From an uncultured Bacteroidia bacterium (GTDB lineage Bacteria > Bacteroidota > Bacteroidia > Bacteroidales > F082): 50,598 nt of DNA. Under the pieces are notes generated by a model. It worked only from the letters and a program-made list of their open reading frames with translations, did not search any database and had not been told where the DNA came from. Below are positions 25,439 through 34,679 of the stretch, in pieces. Both the position numbers and the translations under genes were made by a program. The stretch covers positions 1 to 50,598 of the forward strand of contig CADCIH010000017.1 of assembly GCA_902801465.1 (NCBI GenBank). The letters are read 5' to 3'. The number at the start of each line of letters is the position of its first letter. The stretch's first letter is position 1.

Positions 25439-25466
25439 TTCAACTTTCCACTCTCCACTCTCAACT
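25439..25466. repeat. Heptamer tandem array at the end of the 1482-residue protein gene
   Basis: Four 7-bp units, read on the minus strand as AGTTGAG, AGTGGAG, AGTGGAA, AGTTGAA. The stop codon TGA of the gene lies inside the first unit. Same unit family as the array in front of prmA. Confidence 0.8.
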
Positions 25467-28400
25467 CCCCCTCGCTCCCGCTCTCTTCAATCTGCTCAGC
25501 AAGTCGGTCATTGCCTCATAAGGTGTGACCACGTATTCAAACCGCTTGTTGTCTGCCTTGACGGAGCGGTTTTTCTCGCTCAGGTCGGAGATACGGGCGT
25601 TGACGGTGCCATAGGTGGCATGGACCTGAAGTTGGCCATCGCCACAGTTATAGCTGAGATATGTTTGGAACATGTCGTTCTCGAAGAAGAAAGTGATGAT
25701 ACCCAAACGACGGTCGAACATCACCACGCCATCGACATATCGGTTCACCTGATGACCTCCGAGAGTACCGAGACCTATCTTGCCCACCGACACCAAGGCG
25801 CGCAACGTGGGGTTCCACACCATCTTGATCGAAGGGATGACTATGGTTTGATTGTAGAAGTCACCGTCATCGACGACCGGATAGGGTGTCAGTTCCATCT
25901 CGGTCCGAAGTGCTTCCGCCTCTTCCTCTCCCCTTGCGGATTTTAGGTATTCCAGATAGTTCGTCTGGGAGAGATCGATGGCATCGCTTTCCACGGCAGC
26001 ATAAATGGCCGCAATGTCGGACAGCACCTGACTGTCAAACACAGGTGCGTTGAACACACACAAGCCCTCCATCGTCACGCTATCGTTCGGATAACCCACG
26101 TAATCGCCGTAACAGGCAAATTGCACCAAGCCCTTTTCGAATCCGAGGTCAGAAGAGCCATGCATCGTCACCACACAACGCTCATCGAGCACAAGTGAAC
26201 TGGTATCATCACTAATGATGTATTGTCTTTTGTTTACATCATAGCTTAAACCACCGTTTTGAGTAGTCACTGGTATGGTTTCGGGATTCATGGGTTTCAT
26301 GAAGTTGACATGGTAGCCTCCTCCGCTGCCGAACTCATAGCAAAGTCCGTTGAAGATGCCTTGGCGTTCTTTTCTGACCTGTTCCATATCGATGGGGATG
26401 CTCACCTCCTGAGGATCGATTTGTGCGGTTGACGCAAACCACACGGTATCTTCGAGGCAGGTGCGCGTGATACGGAAGAAACCTTTGTATTCATCGAATG
26501 GCTCATCGGCTTTGGTGGTCACCTCGCCTTTAAACCCAAACCAGGGACTCAGCATGAAGCCGAGGGAGTCGGAGACGCTGGCATGACCCATGGTCACCCC
26601 TTCGACGGGTTTTATCTCATCATAGAAGACCGGGGTGGCTACTCCCACCACGTCGAGATAATCCTTCACGCCCAAGGCGGCATAGTCATGCCGGCTGTAG
26701 ATGGATACGGCGGCGTCTTTAAACAGGTGTTGCCGGGCGCTGGTATCGGCCACGATGGTAGCATGTTCCAAAGGACTGATAGTAGCGTTGCGCTGGATGT
26801 CAATGTTATGGTCCCAAGGAGAAATCTCTGCGTCGGCCACTGTCACAGAGGGGACGCCATGGGCATGGATGACGTAGGTATTCATGTCGTAGTCGGCATT
26901 GGTGCTGAGGAACGCCAGCGAGTCGTGCTCAGGCAGCAGGGAGACGAACTCTGCGGCTTGGCCTGAGAGGTGGATGTTGTTGGCGTTCATATCCCATTCC
27001 GCTTGGTTCAATGAACAGTAGAACTGGTTGAGCGGGAAGTCGAGGTTACTGTTTTTGTCAAGATAACCGAAGCGCACCCGTTTGCCGCCCAAGTCGACAG
27101 TGGATCGGTAGTTGTCGGCCAGGAAGGCTTTGGTCTGTCCATCTTCGTCGTAGAGGGTGAAGTCCGATGAGTCGGCTACGAACGACCGGCTGTCGAAGTC
27201 AAAATAGGAAGAGCTGAATCGGGTCAACCCGAAGGTCAACACGCCATCGCCCTTAAAGCCATCCTCTGAGAGCATCGTGGTTCCAGTGAAGAAGGTGCTA
27301 TCATAAAGGTTGATGGGTTCTTCAAGTGTGGTGGCATAGAGCTGTGTCTCGGTGAGGTCCCATTTCAGGTCGAGCGGACCGCAGGTGGCCTTGGGGAACT
27401 CCGTACCGGTGGTGCTTTCGTGCATGGCGAATTTCTGCACGGCTGCCGTCACCGAGTCGGGATAGAAGTCGAAATGTTCCGCATCGAACGCCGACGTCTC
27501 CACGTCGAGCCGACCTTGTCCGAAGAAGCCCTCGTTGGAGAGCGTCACCTCTTGATGGAAGCCGCCCTTGCCGCCAAACATGGGGAGACTCTGTTCCTTA
27601 CCGTCGCCGATGACATGCTTGAAGCCCAGCGAGTGGTCGTCCATCACCACCAGAGGTTCCTCTATATCGGGGAAGATGCCACCAGATACCAGCCTGCCTT
27701 TGAAGACGACATCTTCGCTTTTGAGGTTGTCGAGTTGTTCCACGGCGAATGGTTCCAGGCAATAGTAGAACTTACCGGCCAAGTCTTCGTCGGTCAACGT
27801 ATCCAGAGGCAACGCCAGGTCAAACACACCCCCATTGATGTCACGATAGAACCGATAGGCGTTGCCCGTGGAGCTGAATCGCGGATATTCAGGCGTTTTT
27901 CGAACACTCGACTTGTTGTCGTTAGCATCGATCTCAAGGGTGCCTGTAAGACGTTCCAGCACACCTTCCACGGGATAGACCTTGTCATTGAAGCGGGCAT
28001 AAAACCGCAGAGAGTCCACCTTATTCATCTCTATGGAGAAAGTGCTGTAGTTGAAGAGACTCTCCTTGGTGAAGAACTCGTACATGCCGGCCATCACACA
28101 TCCAGAGAAATTGAAGTTACGGTCTTTCTTCAGCACGATCCTGGCATTGTCGGGCAAGATCAGTACATGTTTGTAGTCGCTCAGCGTGATCGAAGGAACT
28201 TCTGTTTTGTTGCTGTAGTCGCGTATGCCGTAAACCACCATGTCGTTGGTACCCAGCACCAGGGTGATGTTGGGTTGTCGGTTTGACACCTTGGTCTGGA
28301 ACTTGATGACGTCGAAGTCGAACTCATTGTGGTCAGAAGCCAGGACATCGAAGAAACGTGGCAATACAGTTACCATTTGTGTATCTTTTTCATATTCAAT

Positions 28401-29909
28401 ATAGCCTTCGGCTTGAAGGTTGAGTATGAGCGATAGCACTTGTGAGATCGGGTATTTGACGTAGGAGACGTAGTCATTGATATTAAAGCGGTTATCTTCG
28501 TCGCCGAAAAGTCTGAGGAACTGGTTCAGGTTCTCCATGGGATGTTTCATGTCGAGTGCCTGTATCTTGAGGTAATCGGCTTTTCTGAAATAGTTCACCG
28601 ATGCTACCATCCCTTCGCTGTCACCGCTAGTGCCTTCCATACGGCGGAAGTCCATCTGGTTGGTGCCGCGTTTCCAATAGACCGCTTCCAGAAAGATGTC
28701 GTAATCGTGATAGGTGTCGTGAAAAGGACCATAGCCGACGCCGTTATCCTTACGGTATAGCATCATAAGGCCCTTGCTGTCATTGTATCTGAAGCCGAGG
28801 TCGTTGTGATAGATGGAGTCGATGGTGTTGTAGACCGTGTCGTAGAGATAGATGCGTGCGGCAGCCTGGCTAGAGACCAAACTGTTGTCGGACATGATGA
28901 AACGTTTGGCGAGGGTCCTGACGGTGATGCGGTTGTTGTGTTTGAACACAAACTGGGCTGGATGCTCGGCGGTACCGAAGAAGTTGACCGACTGGCCGAC
29001 CATGCCGAAGCTACCCAGGAACTCGACATTGCCGAAGAAGGTTCCGCGTTCCTGTTGGTCACTCACTGAGATGGCCTTAGGGTACATGGTCTTCTCGTTG
29101 GGCGCGGCGCCGGTGATGGCATCCTCGAATGAGCAGCGACAGGGATGGTTGAAATACTGTTTGTTGTAGAATTCAATCTCGTCGATGCTATAGTTTGAGG
29201 CTAGCAGATTCACCTGATAATCGTTGACGATTCCGTAGACCTTGTCGGAGGGAATCCCGAAGCGGCTCCAGTCAACACGACCTCCACGGCCGAACCAGAT
29301 ATGTTTCTCAAGGTCGATGCGGCCGAAAGTGGCACGGATGACCGATTGGTCGTTTTTTGACTGAAGGACGAGGTCGCATTGCTTGACTTCAAAGAGGCAT
29401 GCGGTATCGGTCGGGAAGGTGAAGTTGGCGTTAGGGGCAATCCATTGCACGGCGCCCTTCTCCCCCAGCACATGGTCGGCGAAGAGGTCGCGGCACGACT
29501 TCAGGTATTTATCCATCTGTGTCTGCCGTTTGGCAAAGCGCTGTGTGGTGAAGGTCAGGAAACGGTTGATGTCCGACTTGGTCATGCCGTTATAAGGGGC
29601 GCGAAGAAGGACTTCAGTGAAGGTAAGGATGTTGTAATACGCGCTGTTGCCAGTCTTGCTCCTCATCAGTTCATAGAGCCCGATGGCAAGAGATGCCTCG
29701 GCGCTGTCGTAGTGGTTGTTCCACACGCCACGGAACTCGCTCATGACGGCTGCCGCCTGGGCTTTGTTGTCTTTTGAGGGTGTTGATGTGAGATAGGCAT
29801 TCAATTCCTCGAAAAAGGTGTCTTTATCGTTCGAGAAAGGCTTCGATTGTGCGGACACGATCAACGTGAGCGCGAGCAGAAGCACCGGCAGTATTACAAT
29901 TCGCTTCAT
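25461..29909 (-). CDS. Very large exported protein of unknown function
   Basis: 1482 residues with a signal peptide (MKRIVILPVLLLALTLIVSA). Residues about 25-170 are helical (FFEELNAYLTSTPSKDNKAQ, then AYLTFTTQRF-like helices), and the remaining 1300 look like long runs of beta strands with recurring short motifs (FDFDSRSF, GFFGQGRLD, GDGVLTFGL, LHLSGQA). No lipobox, no T9SS ending, no membrane helices. It ends SRLKRAGARGS. The look of a repeating beta structure fits a periplasmic or outer-membrane-associated scaffold or a long groove protein, but I cannot assign a family. It starts six bases after prmA, so tpiA, prmA and this gene read as one operon. Start and signal peptide are clear. Confidence 0.8.
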   Translation of the reverse strand: MKRIVILPVLLLALTLIVSAQSKPFSNDKDTFFEELNAYLTSTPSKDNKAQAAAVMSEFRGVWNNHYDSAEASLAIGLYELMRSKTGNSAYYNILTFTEVLLRAPYNGMTKSDINRFLTFTTQRFAKRQTQMDKYLKSCRDLFADHVLGEKGAVQWIAPNANFTFPTDTACLFEVKQCDLVLQSKNDQSVIRATFGRIDLEKHIWFGRGGRVDWSRFGIPSDKVYGIVNDYQVNLLASNYSIDEIEFYNKQYFNHPCRCSFEDAITGAAPNEKTMYPKAISVSDQQERGTFFGNVEFLGSFGMVGQSVNFFGTAEHPAQFVFKHNNRITVRTLAKRFIMSDNSLVSSQAAARIYLYDTVYNTIDSIYHNDLGFRYNDSKGLMMLYRKDNGVGYGPFHDTYHDYDIFLEAVYWKRGTNQMDFRRMEGTSGDSEGMVASVNYFRKADYLKIQALDMKHPMENLNQFLRLFGDEDNRFNINDYVSYVKYPISQVLSLILNLQAEGYIEYEKDTQMVTVLPRFFDVLASDHNEFDFDVIKFQTKVSNRQPNITLVLGTNDMVVYGIRDYSNKTEVPSITLSDYKHVLILPDNARIVLKKDRNFNFSGCVMAGMYEFFTKESLFNYSTFSIEMNKVDSLRFYARFNDKVYPVEGVLERLTGTLEIDANDNKSSVRKTPEYPRFSSTGNAYRFYRDINGGVFDLALPLDTLTDEDLAGKFYYCLEPFAVEQLDNLKSEDVVFKGRLVSGGIFPDIEEPLVVMDDHSLGFKHVIGDGKEQSLPMFGGKGGFHQEVTLSNEGFFGQGRLDVETSAFDAEHFDFYPDSVTAAVQKFAMHESTTGTEFPKATCGPLDLKWDLTETQLYATTLEEPINLYDSTFFTGTTMLSEDGFKGDGVLTFGLTRFSSSYFDFDSRSFVADSSDFTLYDEDGQTKAFLADNYRSTVDLGGKRVRFGYLDKNSNLDFPLNQFYCSLNQAEWDMNANNIHLSGQAAEFVSLLPEHDSLAFLSTNADYDMNTYVIHAHGVPSVTVADAEISPWDHNIDIQRNATISPLEHATIVADTSARQHLFKDAAVSIYSRHDYAALGVKDYLDVVGVATPVFYDEIKPVEGVTMGHASVSDSLGFMLSPWFGFKGEVTTKADEPFDEYKGFFRITRTCLEDTVWFASTAQIDPQEVSIPIDMEQVRKERQGIFNGLCYEFGSGGGYHVNFMKPMNPETIPVTTQNGGLSYDVNKRQYIISDDTSSLVLDERCVVTMHGSSDLGFEKGLVQFACYGDYVGYPNDSVTMEGLCVFNAPVFDSQVLSDIAAIYAAVESDAIDLSQTNYLEYLKSARGEEEAEALRTEMELTPYPVVDDGDFYNQTIVIPSIKMVWNPTLRALVSVGKIGLGTLGGHQVNRYVDGVVMFDRRLGIITFFFENDMFQTYLSYNCGDGQLQVHATYGTVNARISDLSEKNRSVKADNKRFEYVVTPYEAMTDLLSRLKRAGARGS

Positions 29910-29915
29910 GTTCGG

Positions 29916-30743
29916 TTATTTTACGAATTCGGCGGCCACCCATTTGTTACGGTCGAGCGACCTTACAAAACGAAGGCCCAACGACTCGGCTTCAGCCTTG
30001 ATGAACTGAAGGTCCTCGATATAGAAGCCGCTGAAGAAGATGTGCGATTGAGGCCGCATGGCATCAACATAAAAGTGCATGTCGCGCAACAGGATGTTGC
30101 GGTTGATATTGGCAAGGACCACATCGTAGCTGCCTTTGATGGCCAAGGCGTCGCCGAGGACGATCTCTATATCGTTGATGCCATTCAGTTCGCAGTTAGT
30201 GAAGGCGTTACGGTAAGCCCACTCGTCGTTGTCGATGGCCACAGTCTTGGCTGCTCCCAGTTTCTTGGCGAGTATGGCCAGCACGGCGGTGCCGCTACCC
30301 ATGTCGAGCACGTCTTTCCCTTGGAAGTCGGTGTCGAGCATCAGTTCGATGATCTGGGCGGTGGTCTCATGGTTGGCGGTGCCGAACGACATCTTAGGTT
30401 CGATCACCAGGTCGAATTCGAAGCCTGGGTCGGGTTCATGGAAGGGAGCGCGCACACGGCAGCGTTCGTTGACTACCACTGGCTTATAGGAAGCCTCCCA
30501 TACCTCGTTCCAGTCCTTGTCGGGCATCTCCTCCACCTTTAACAGATGAACGCCTTTGAAGGCATCCATCCGAAGCAGTTCTTCCACAGCCTGGTCGTCG
30601 CGACGGTCTTCGGTGCAATAGGCTTTCATGCCCATGTCGTCGTCCATAAATGAATCGAAGCCCATGTCGGCCAACATCGTCACCAGCATGTCGTGCTGAA
30701 TGTCTGATGTAGGAGCAGTAAAAGTGTATTCCAGCGTTTTCAT
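29916..30743 (-). CDS. prmA: Ribosomal protein L11 methyltransferase
   Basis: 275 residues. It trimethylates ribosomal protein L11 using S-adenosylmethionine. The N-terminal L11-recognition part (1-95) ends in DWNEVWEASYKPVVV. The methyltransferase core has FGTANHETT, the SAM motif I LDMGSGTAVLAILAKKLGA, motif II VAIDNDEWA and the NINRN motif in VLANINRNILL (NPPY-like site). The ATG at 30743 lies inside the last unit of a heptamer repeat array, and no other start would keep the N-terminal domain. It sits between tpiA and the giant exported protein; the link appears to be shared transcription rather than function. Confidence 0.95.
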   Translation of the reverse strand: MKTLEYTFTAPTSDIQHDMLVTMLADMGFDSFMDDDMGMKAYCTEDRRDDQAVEELLRMDAFKGVHLLKVEEMPDKDWNEVWEASYKPVVVNERCRVRAPFHEPDPGFEFDLVIEPKMSFGTANHETTAQIIELMLDTDFQGKDVLDMGSGTAVLAILAKKLGAAKTVAIDNDEWAYRNAFTNCELNGINDIEIVLGDALAIKGSYDVVLANINRNILLRDMHFYVDAMRPQSHIFFSGFYIEDLQFIKAEAESLGLRFVRSLDRNKWVAAEFVK

Positions 30744-30779
30744 CTTTCCACTTTCAACTTTCCACTTTCAACTTTCAAC
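30738..30779. repeat. Heptamer tandem array between tpiA and prmA
   Basis: Six 7-bp units, on the minus strand GTTGAAA, GTTGAAA, GTGGAAA, GTTGAAA, GTGGAAA, GATGAAA. The tpiA stop TGA lies in the first unit and the prmA start ATG in the last, so the array is the complete junction between the two genes. Confidence 0.92.
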
Positions 30780-31547
30780 TATCCCTGCCGCTTGTTTGCA
30801 AATCGACACAAAGTCGTCGGCTTTGAGGGATGCGCCGCCGATGAGACCGCCGTCGACATCGGGTTGTGAGAACAGTTCCGTAGCGTTTTGGGCGTTACAG
30901 CTGCCTCCATAAAGGATACGGATGTCGGCAGCGGTGGCTTCGTCGTAGTGTTCCTTCACCAGCTGACGGATATATGCATGCATCTCCTGTGCCTGTTCGG
31001 GTGTGGCGGTCTTTCCGGTGCCGATGGCCCACACGGGTTCGTATGCGATGATGGTGTCGTAAATGGCGTCGCCGTCAAGGTGGAACAGACCTTTTTCAAG
31101 TTGTTCTTTCACCACTTCGAAGTGGCGACCCGCCTCACGTTCCTCGAGCACCTCACCCACGCAATAGATGGGCGACATGTTATTCTCAATCACACGGTTG
31201 ATTTTCTCGGCGAGAATCTCGTTTGTTTCGTTGAAATATTTTCTACGTTCGCTATGGCCGATGATGCAATAGTCCACGTCGAGGGCTTTTAGCATCTTGG
31301 CTGACACTTCGCCAGTATAGGCGCCTTTGTCGTAAGCGCTGCAGTTTTGGGCTCCCACGTTGAACTGTTGTTCGTCGAACTCATAGTCGGTCAGCATTTC
31401 AAGGTAAGGGAATGGAGGACAGATGATGACTTCGCATTTCATGTCTTCTTGTTCTTCAAGACGGTCAAGGATACCATCGACCAAAGTTTGGGCCTCATCG
31501 AAGGTGAGGTTCATTTTCCAGTTTCCTGCTACGATTTTGCTACGCAT
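30768..31547 (-). CDS. tpiA: Triosephosphate isomerase
   Basis: 259 residues, a little longer than the usual 250. It interconverts dihydroxyacetone phosphate and glyceraldehyde-3-phosphate in glycolysis. The catalytic set is visible: Asn and Lys in GNWKMN, His in IGHSERRKYF, Glu in AYEPVWAIGTGKTATPEQA, and phosphate-binding LYGGSCNAQNA and GLIGGASL. The last codons and the stop lie in a heptamer array that also forms the start of prmA. A -7 promoter element lies 44 bases upstream, back to back with the promoter of the outer-membrane barrel gene. Confidence 0.98.
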   Translation of the reverse strand: MRSKIVAGNWKMNLTFDEAQTLVDGILDRLEEQEDMKCEVIICPPFPYLEMLTDYEFDEQQFNVGAQNCSAYDKGAYTGEVSAKMLKALDVDYCIIGHSERRKYFNETNEILAEKINRVIENNMSPIYCVGEVLEEREAGRHFEVVKEQLEKGLFHLDGDAIYDTIIAYEPVWAIGTGKTATPEQAQEMHAYIRQLVKEHYDEATAADIRILYGGSCNAQNATELFSQPDVDGGLIGGASLKADDFVSICKQAAGIVES

Positions 31548-31590
31548 ATTGTAAATTTTAAAATTTATAATTCATGGATTTGTTAAAAGG

Positions 31591-31598
31591 CAAAGATA
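31591..31598 (-). promoter_or_regulatory. Promoter -7 element of tpiA
   Basis: TATCTTTG on the minus strand, 44 bases before the tpiA start; a good -33 is not evident. Confidence 0.55.
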
Positions 31599-31609
31599 AG
31601 GTTTTTTTG

Positions 31610-31617
31610 TAAATTTG
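31610..31617 (+). promoter_or_regulatory. Promoter -7 element of the barrel protein gene
   Basis: TAAATTTG matches TAnnTTTG and lies 17-20 bases before the start. Only 12 bases separate it from the divergent tpiA element, so the two promoters should compete for polymerase. Confidence 0.55.
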
Positions 31618-31633
31618 CGCTGTTAAAACCACA

Positions 31634-32386
31634 GTGATGAAAAAAAGTCTTTTGTTTCTCGCCATGCTGATGATGGCTGGCGTTTGCAGTGCGCAAGAAG
31701 ATGTAGTGTTGGTGCCCGACCGGCCCGGCTACACATGGGGTGCTGATGTATTGCCTTACCAAAAAATCTCCTGGGAAAACGGGTTCGGCTTTGAGCGCGG
31801 CCTGGATGGTCGTTGCATCACGCTTCCAAGCACCATTGTCAGATATGGCATCTTTCACGATGTAGAGTTGCGTGTAGGCACCGAGTTCGAGTTGAATGAG
31901 GAGCCACCTTTCGTGACCAAACAGTTTGGCGTGGCGCCCCTCACCATCGGCACCAAGATCAAGTGCTACGAGGGCGAGGGCCTGATACCTTCGGTGGGTG
32001 TGCTGGCTGAGTTTGCTTCGCCTCACGTTGGAAGTGCCAACCTCACCCCTTCCCATATCGCACCCCATCTGTACCTGCTCCTTGAACAGTCGTTTAACGA
32101 CAGTTTTGGCTTCTGTTATAATGCCGGATTGGAATGGGATGGCGAGACTGCTACTCCCACGACCTTCCTGGCTCTGGGTGCTTGGTTCACCATTTCAGGC
32201 GATTTGGGAGGCTTTGTGGAGACCAACAACTACTTTCATCCTGATGGGAACCAGTACCTGACCGAATTCGGCCTCACTTTCACTCCTTCGTCACGTATTC
32301 AGCTCGATGTAGAGGCTGATCTGGACTTCCAGCACCTCGGCGAATATTTCCACATCGGTTGCGGTGTGTCTTGGATGATCAATTAA
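31634..32386 (+). CDS. Outer-membrane beta-barrel protein (MetA-pathway transporter-like)
   Basis: 250 residues (248 if the second Met codon is used). Signal peptide KKSLLFLAMLMMAGVCSA. The mature part begins DVVLVPDRPGYTWGADVLP and continues as alternating strands with aromatic girdles (GFGFERGLDGRC, VELRVGTEFEL, LTIGTKIKCYEGEG, LYLLLEQSF), ending in a last strand YFHIGCGVSWMIN. The PDRPG opening and the overall plan resemble the family named for a phenol-degradation-linked transporter (Phenol_MetA_deg, a barrel superfamily common in Bacteroidota). Substrate unknown. Monocistronic, between divergent tpiA and the convergent permease gene, whose end is 8 bases away. Confidence 0.8.
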   Translation: MMKKSLLFLAMLMMAGVCSAQEDVVLVPDRPGYTWGADVLPYQKISWENGFGFERGLDGRCITLPSTIVRYGIFHDVELRVGTEFELNEEPPFVTKQFGVAPLTIGTKIKCYEGEGLIPSVGVLAEFASPHVGSANLTPSHIAPHLYLLLEQSFNDSFGFCYNAGLEWDGETATPTTFLALGAWFTISGDLGGFVETNNYFHPDGNQYLTEFGLTFTPSSRIQLDVEADLDFQHLGEYFHIGCGVSWMIN

Positions 32387-32394
32387 TACGGAAT

Positions 32395-33462
32395 TCAATT
32401 CACCCTCACTCGAGGGTCGATGATGCCGTAAATGATATCGACAATCAAATTGACGATAATCAGCATCACGGCGATCAACAACACAGCTCCCATTATCACC
32501 GGGAAGTCGTACTTTTCAAGTGCGTCGACCACTACCACACCGATGCCTTTCCAGTCGAACACATATTCGATAAACACGGCGCCTGCCAGCAGCGAGGCGA
32601 ACCAGCCTGAGATGGCCGTCACCACCGGGTTCAGGGCATTGCGCAAGGCGTGGACGCAGATCACCCGCCAGGGTCGCAAGCCCTTGGCTTTGGCGGTCCT
32701 CACATAGTCCATCGACATGGCCTCGAGCAGCGAGGTGCGGGTGAGCTCCACCACCACGGCAAGGGGACGCATGCCCAGCGTCAGCGCCGGAAGGATGAGG
32801 TTCGACAGGGTAAGGTATTCGCCACGACCGTATTCATCCACAGTGTAAAGGCTTCCCGTCATGCTAAGTCCAGTGACATCCTCCAGCAGGAAGCCGAAGA
32901 TCCATGCCATGAGGATGGCAGCGAAGAATGAGGGTAGCGACATGCCGATGGTTGTTATAAATAAGGTGAGTTTGTTCAGGAAGTTCGTGTTGAGGATGGC
33001 GGTGAGGATGCCGATGGCCAGTCCCAGGATAAAGGCGATGGAGATAGAAACAAAGGCTAGCAGCAGGGTGTTGGGAAACGCCTCGCCGAGGATATTCGAC
33101 ACCTTGCGTTTGCTTTGGTACGACATTCTCAGGTAGGGTGCCTTGAGCACCACCGCCGTCGTCCCGATGGTGGCGAGACGGGCGTATGAGCCAATCTTCT
33201 CGAGCTTCTCCTCCCCTTCTGAGACATCGTAAAACGAGATAGGCACCAGGTCGTTGAGGTAATCCACATACTGCTTTCCGAGGCTCTGGTTCAGTCCCAG
33301 CTCCTCACGGATGGCATCGACCGACTCCTTGTCGGCACGCTGGCCGAGCATCATCTGGGCCGGGTCACCGGGCAGGATGTTAAACAGGAAAAACACCAGC
33401 GTGGCGACACCCCAAAGCACCGCCAGGCCGTACAATAGTTTCCTGATTATATACGCTCCCAT
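32395..33462 (-). CDS. ABC transporter permease, DppB/OppB type
   Basis: 355 residues. The N-terminal signature IIRKLLYGLAVLWGVATLVFFL and NILPGDPAQMMLG is that of peptide/nickel ABC permeases. It is followed by a periplasmic insert (about 50-120), helices at about 135-160 and beyond, and the coupling EAA-like motif EAMSMDYVRTAKAKGL with HALRNALNPV. Five or six helices in all. It normally pairs with a DppC-type permease and ATPases, but no partner lies in this window, so they must be elsewhere. Its start overlaps the end of the preceding DoxX-like gene by 16 bases, so translation is probably coupled. Confidence 0.93.
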   Translation of the reverse strand: MGAYIIRKLLYGLAVLWGVATLVFFLFNILPGDPAQMMLGQRADKESVDAIREELGLNQSLGKQYVDYLNDLVPISFYDVSEGEEKLEKIGSYARLATIGTTAVVLKAPYLRMSYQSKRKVSNILGEAFPNTLLLAFVSISIAFILGLAIGILTAILNTNFLNKLTLFITTIGMSLPSFFAAILMAWIFGFLLEDVTGLSMTGSLYTVDEYGRGEYLTLSNLILPALTLGMRPLAVVVELTRTSLLEAMSMDYVRTAKAKGLRPWRVICVHALRNALNPVVTAISGWFASLLAGAVFIEYVFDWKGIGVVVVDALEKYDFPVIMGAVLLIAVMLIIVNLIVDIIYGIIDPRVRVN

Positions 33463-34679
33463 GCCTTCTTAAAGTCGATAGCGCTCCATTTGTCCTTCAC
33501 CAATCCCTCGTCGAGCCAAATCAGTCCGGGGTTGAAACGCACGATGGTCTTGATTTCCAATTCGTCGCCGTAGTACACCTCCGAAACAAAAGGATGTTCT
33601 TGTTGCAACATTGCAACCCTCTCGGGCATCTCGGCCAAAGCCCAGACCACATAATAGCCTTTTGCTTCGGCAGTCTCGGTGATCTCCTTTATCGTCTCCC
33701 ATTCCTTGTCGGTGATTGCGCTCACGTCGTGCGAGGTGAACATCAGCAGGTTGGGAGTATTGAGAATCATGTCGGTGACATCGTTGCCTTCCTCATCCAT
33801 GGCCGTGAAGCCGATGTATTCCATCCCTCCTACCACACGCTGGTCCACGAACTCCCATTGGCTCATCCACACCGTGTCGCTCCATGGATAGTTTGGCGAG
33901 AGGTATTCTTGGGTCTTACCCGTTTCCTTGTTTCTAAAAGTAAGATATATCTGTTGCTCTCTTTCCGATTCAGCATTCATCTGTTTGCCCACTTTCCAGT
34001 TCATGAAGTCGATGACTGGAAGATGGCGGTAATTATAGATTTGGAAGCCGGTGAACAGCAGCGCGTAGGCCAAACCGATGAGGAACTGCACCCTGGGTTT
34101 GAGTCGGCATTTCAGCGATTTAACGTTCAGTATCAGGGGCAGCAGCACTGCATCGATGACGAGGTTTTTGTAAAACGTCTGCCAGTTGGTCATCTTGACC
34201 GCGGTGCCGAAGCAGCCACAGTCGGGCACCATGTCGTATAGCGCGTCGAAGAGCGTCACCGTGGTGAAGAGGGCCATGAACGCTGTTCCTCCGATGGCGG
34301 CTATTTTTGGACATACGTTGGTCAGAAGGCAGATGCCTATGAGGAACTCTGCCAATATCATCAGCACTGCCAGTACCATGGCGGCTTCATTGAGCCATTC
34401 GATGTGATAGGATGCGAAGTAGTCAAGCATCTTATACTTCGTTCCCAGGGGGTCGACCCCTTTGGTGAAGCTGCTGAAGATGAAGAGTCCTCCGACCAGC
34501 ACACGACATACGGTCAACGATTGTTTTTCGTAGTGTTTACAAAAGACCATGCTGACGACAACATTCGCCAAAAGCAGCAACAAAAACCACAGCTTATAAT
34601 CGGGGATAAAGAAAATCCCGATTGCTGTAGCTAACGCCAAGGCAATGCTGATCCAACTGATACTGTTTCTATTTTTCAT
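33447..34679 (-). CDS. DoxX/MauE-like membrane protein (BT_3928-type)
   Basis: 410 residues. Residues 1-205 hold seven or so hydrophobic helices with a DoxX/MauE-like core (RVLVGGLFIFSSFTKGVDPLG) and a cysteine motif DCGCFG at 153-158 that is typical of vitamin-K-reductase/MauE-like proteins dealing with thiol redox. The C-terminal half (about 215-410) is a periplasmic domain with a thioredoxin-like look (NTPNLLMFTSHDVSAITDKEW, GYYVVWALAEMPERV, VRFNPGLIWLDEGLV). In Bacteroidota such a protein regularly follows DUF1599 near tpiA and folP, as here. Overlaps its upstream neighbour by 11 bases and its downstream one by 16. Role likely in periplasmic redox handling, not proven. Confidence 0.85.
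   Translation of the reverse strand: MKNRNSISWISIALALATAIGIFFIPDYKLWFLLLLLANVVVSMVFCKHYEKQSLTVCRVLVGGLFIFSSFTKGVDPLGTKYKMLDYFASYHIEWLNEAAMVLAVLMILAEFLIGICLLTNVCPKIAAIGGTAFMALFTTVTLFDALYDMVPDCGCFGTAVKMTNWQTFYKNLVIDAVLLPLILNVKSLKCRLKPRVQFLIGLAYALLFTGFQIYNYRHLPVIDFMNWKVGKQMNAESEREQQIYLTFRNKETGKTQEYLSPNYPWSDTVWMSQWEFVDQRVVGGMEYIGFTAMDEEGNDVTDMILNTPNLLMFTSHDVSAITDKEWETIKEITETAEAKGYYVVWALAEMPERVAMLQQEHPFVSEVYYGDELEIKTIVRFNPGLIWLDEGLVKDKWSAIDFKKAWERI

Noticed and set aside
27420-28286. 288-residue frame antisense to the large exported protein
   Set aside because: Sits fully inside a well-supported gene with signal peptide; no family resemblance.
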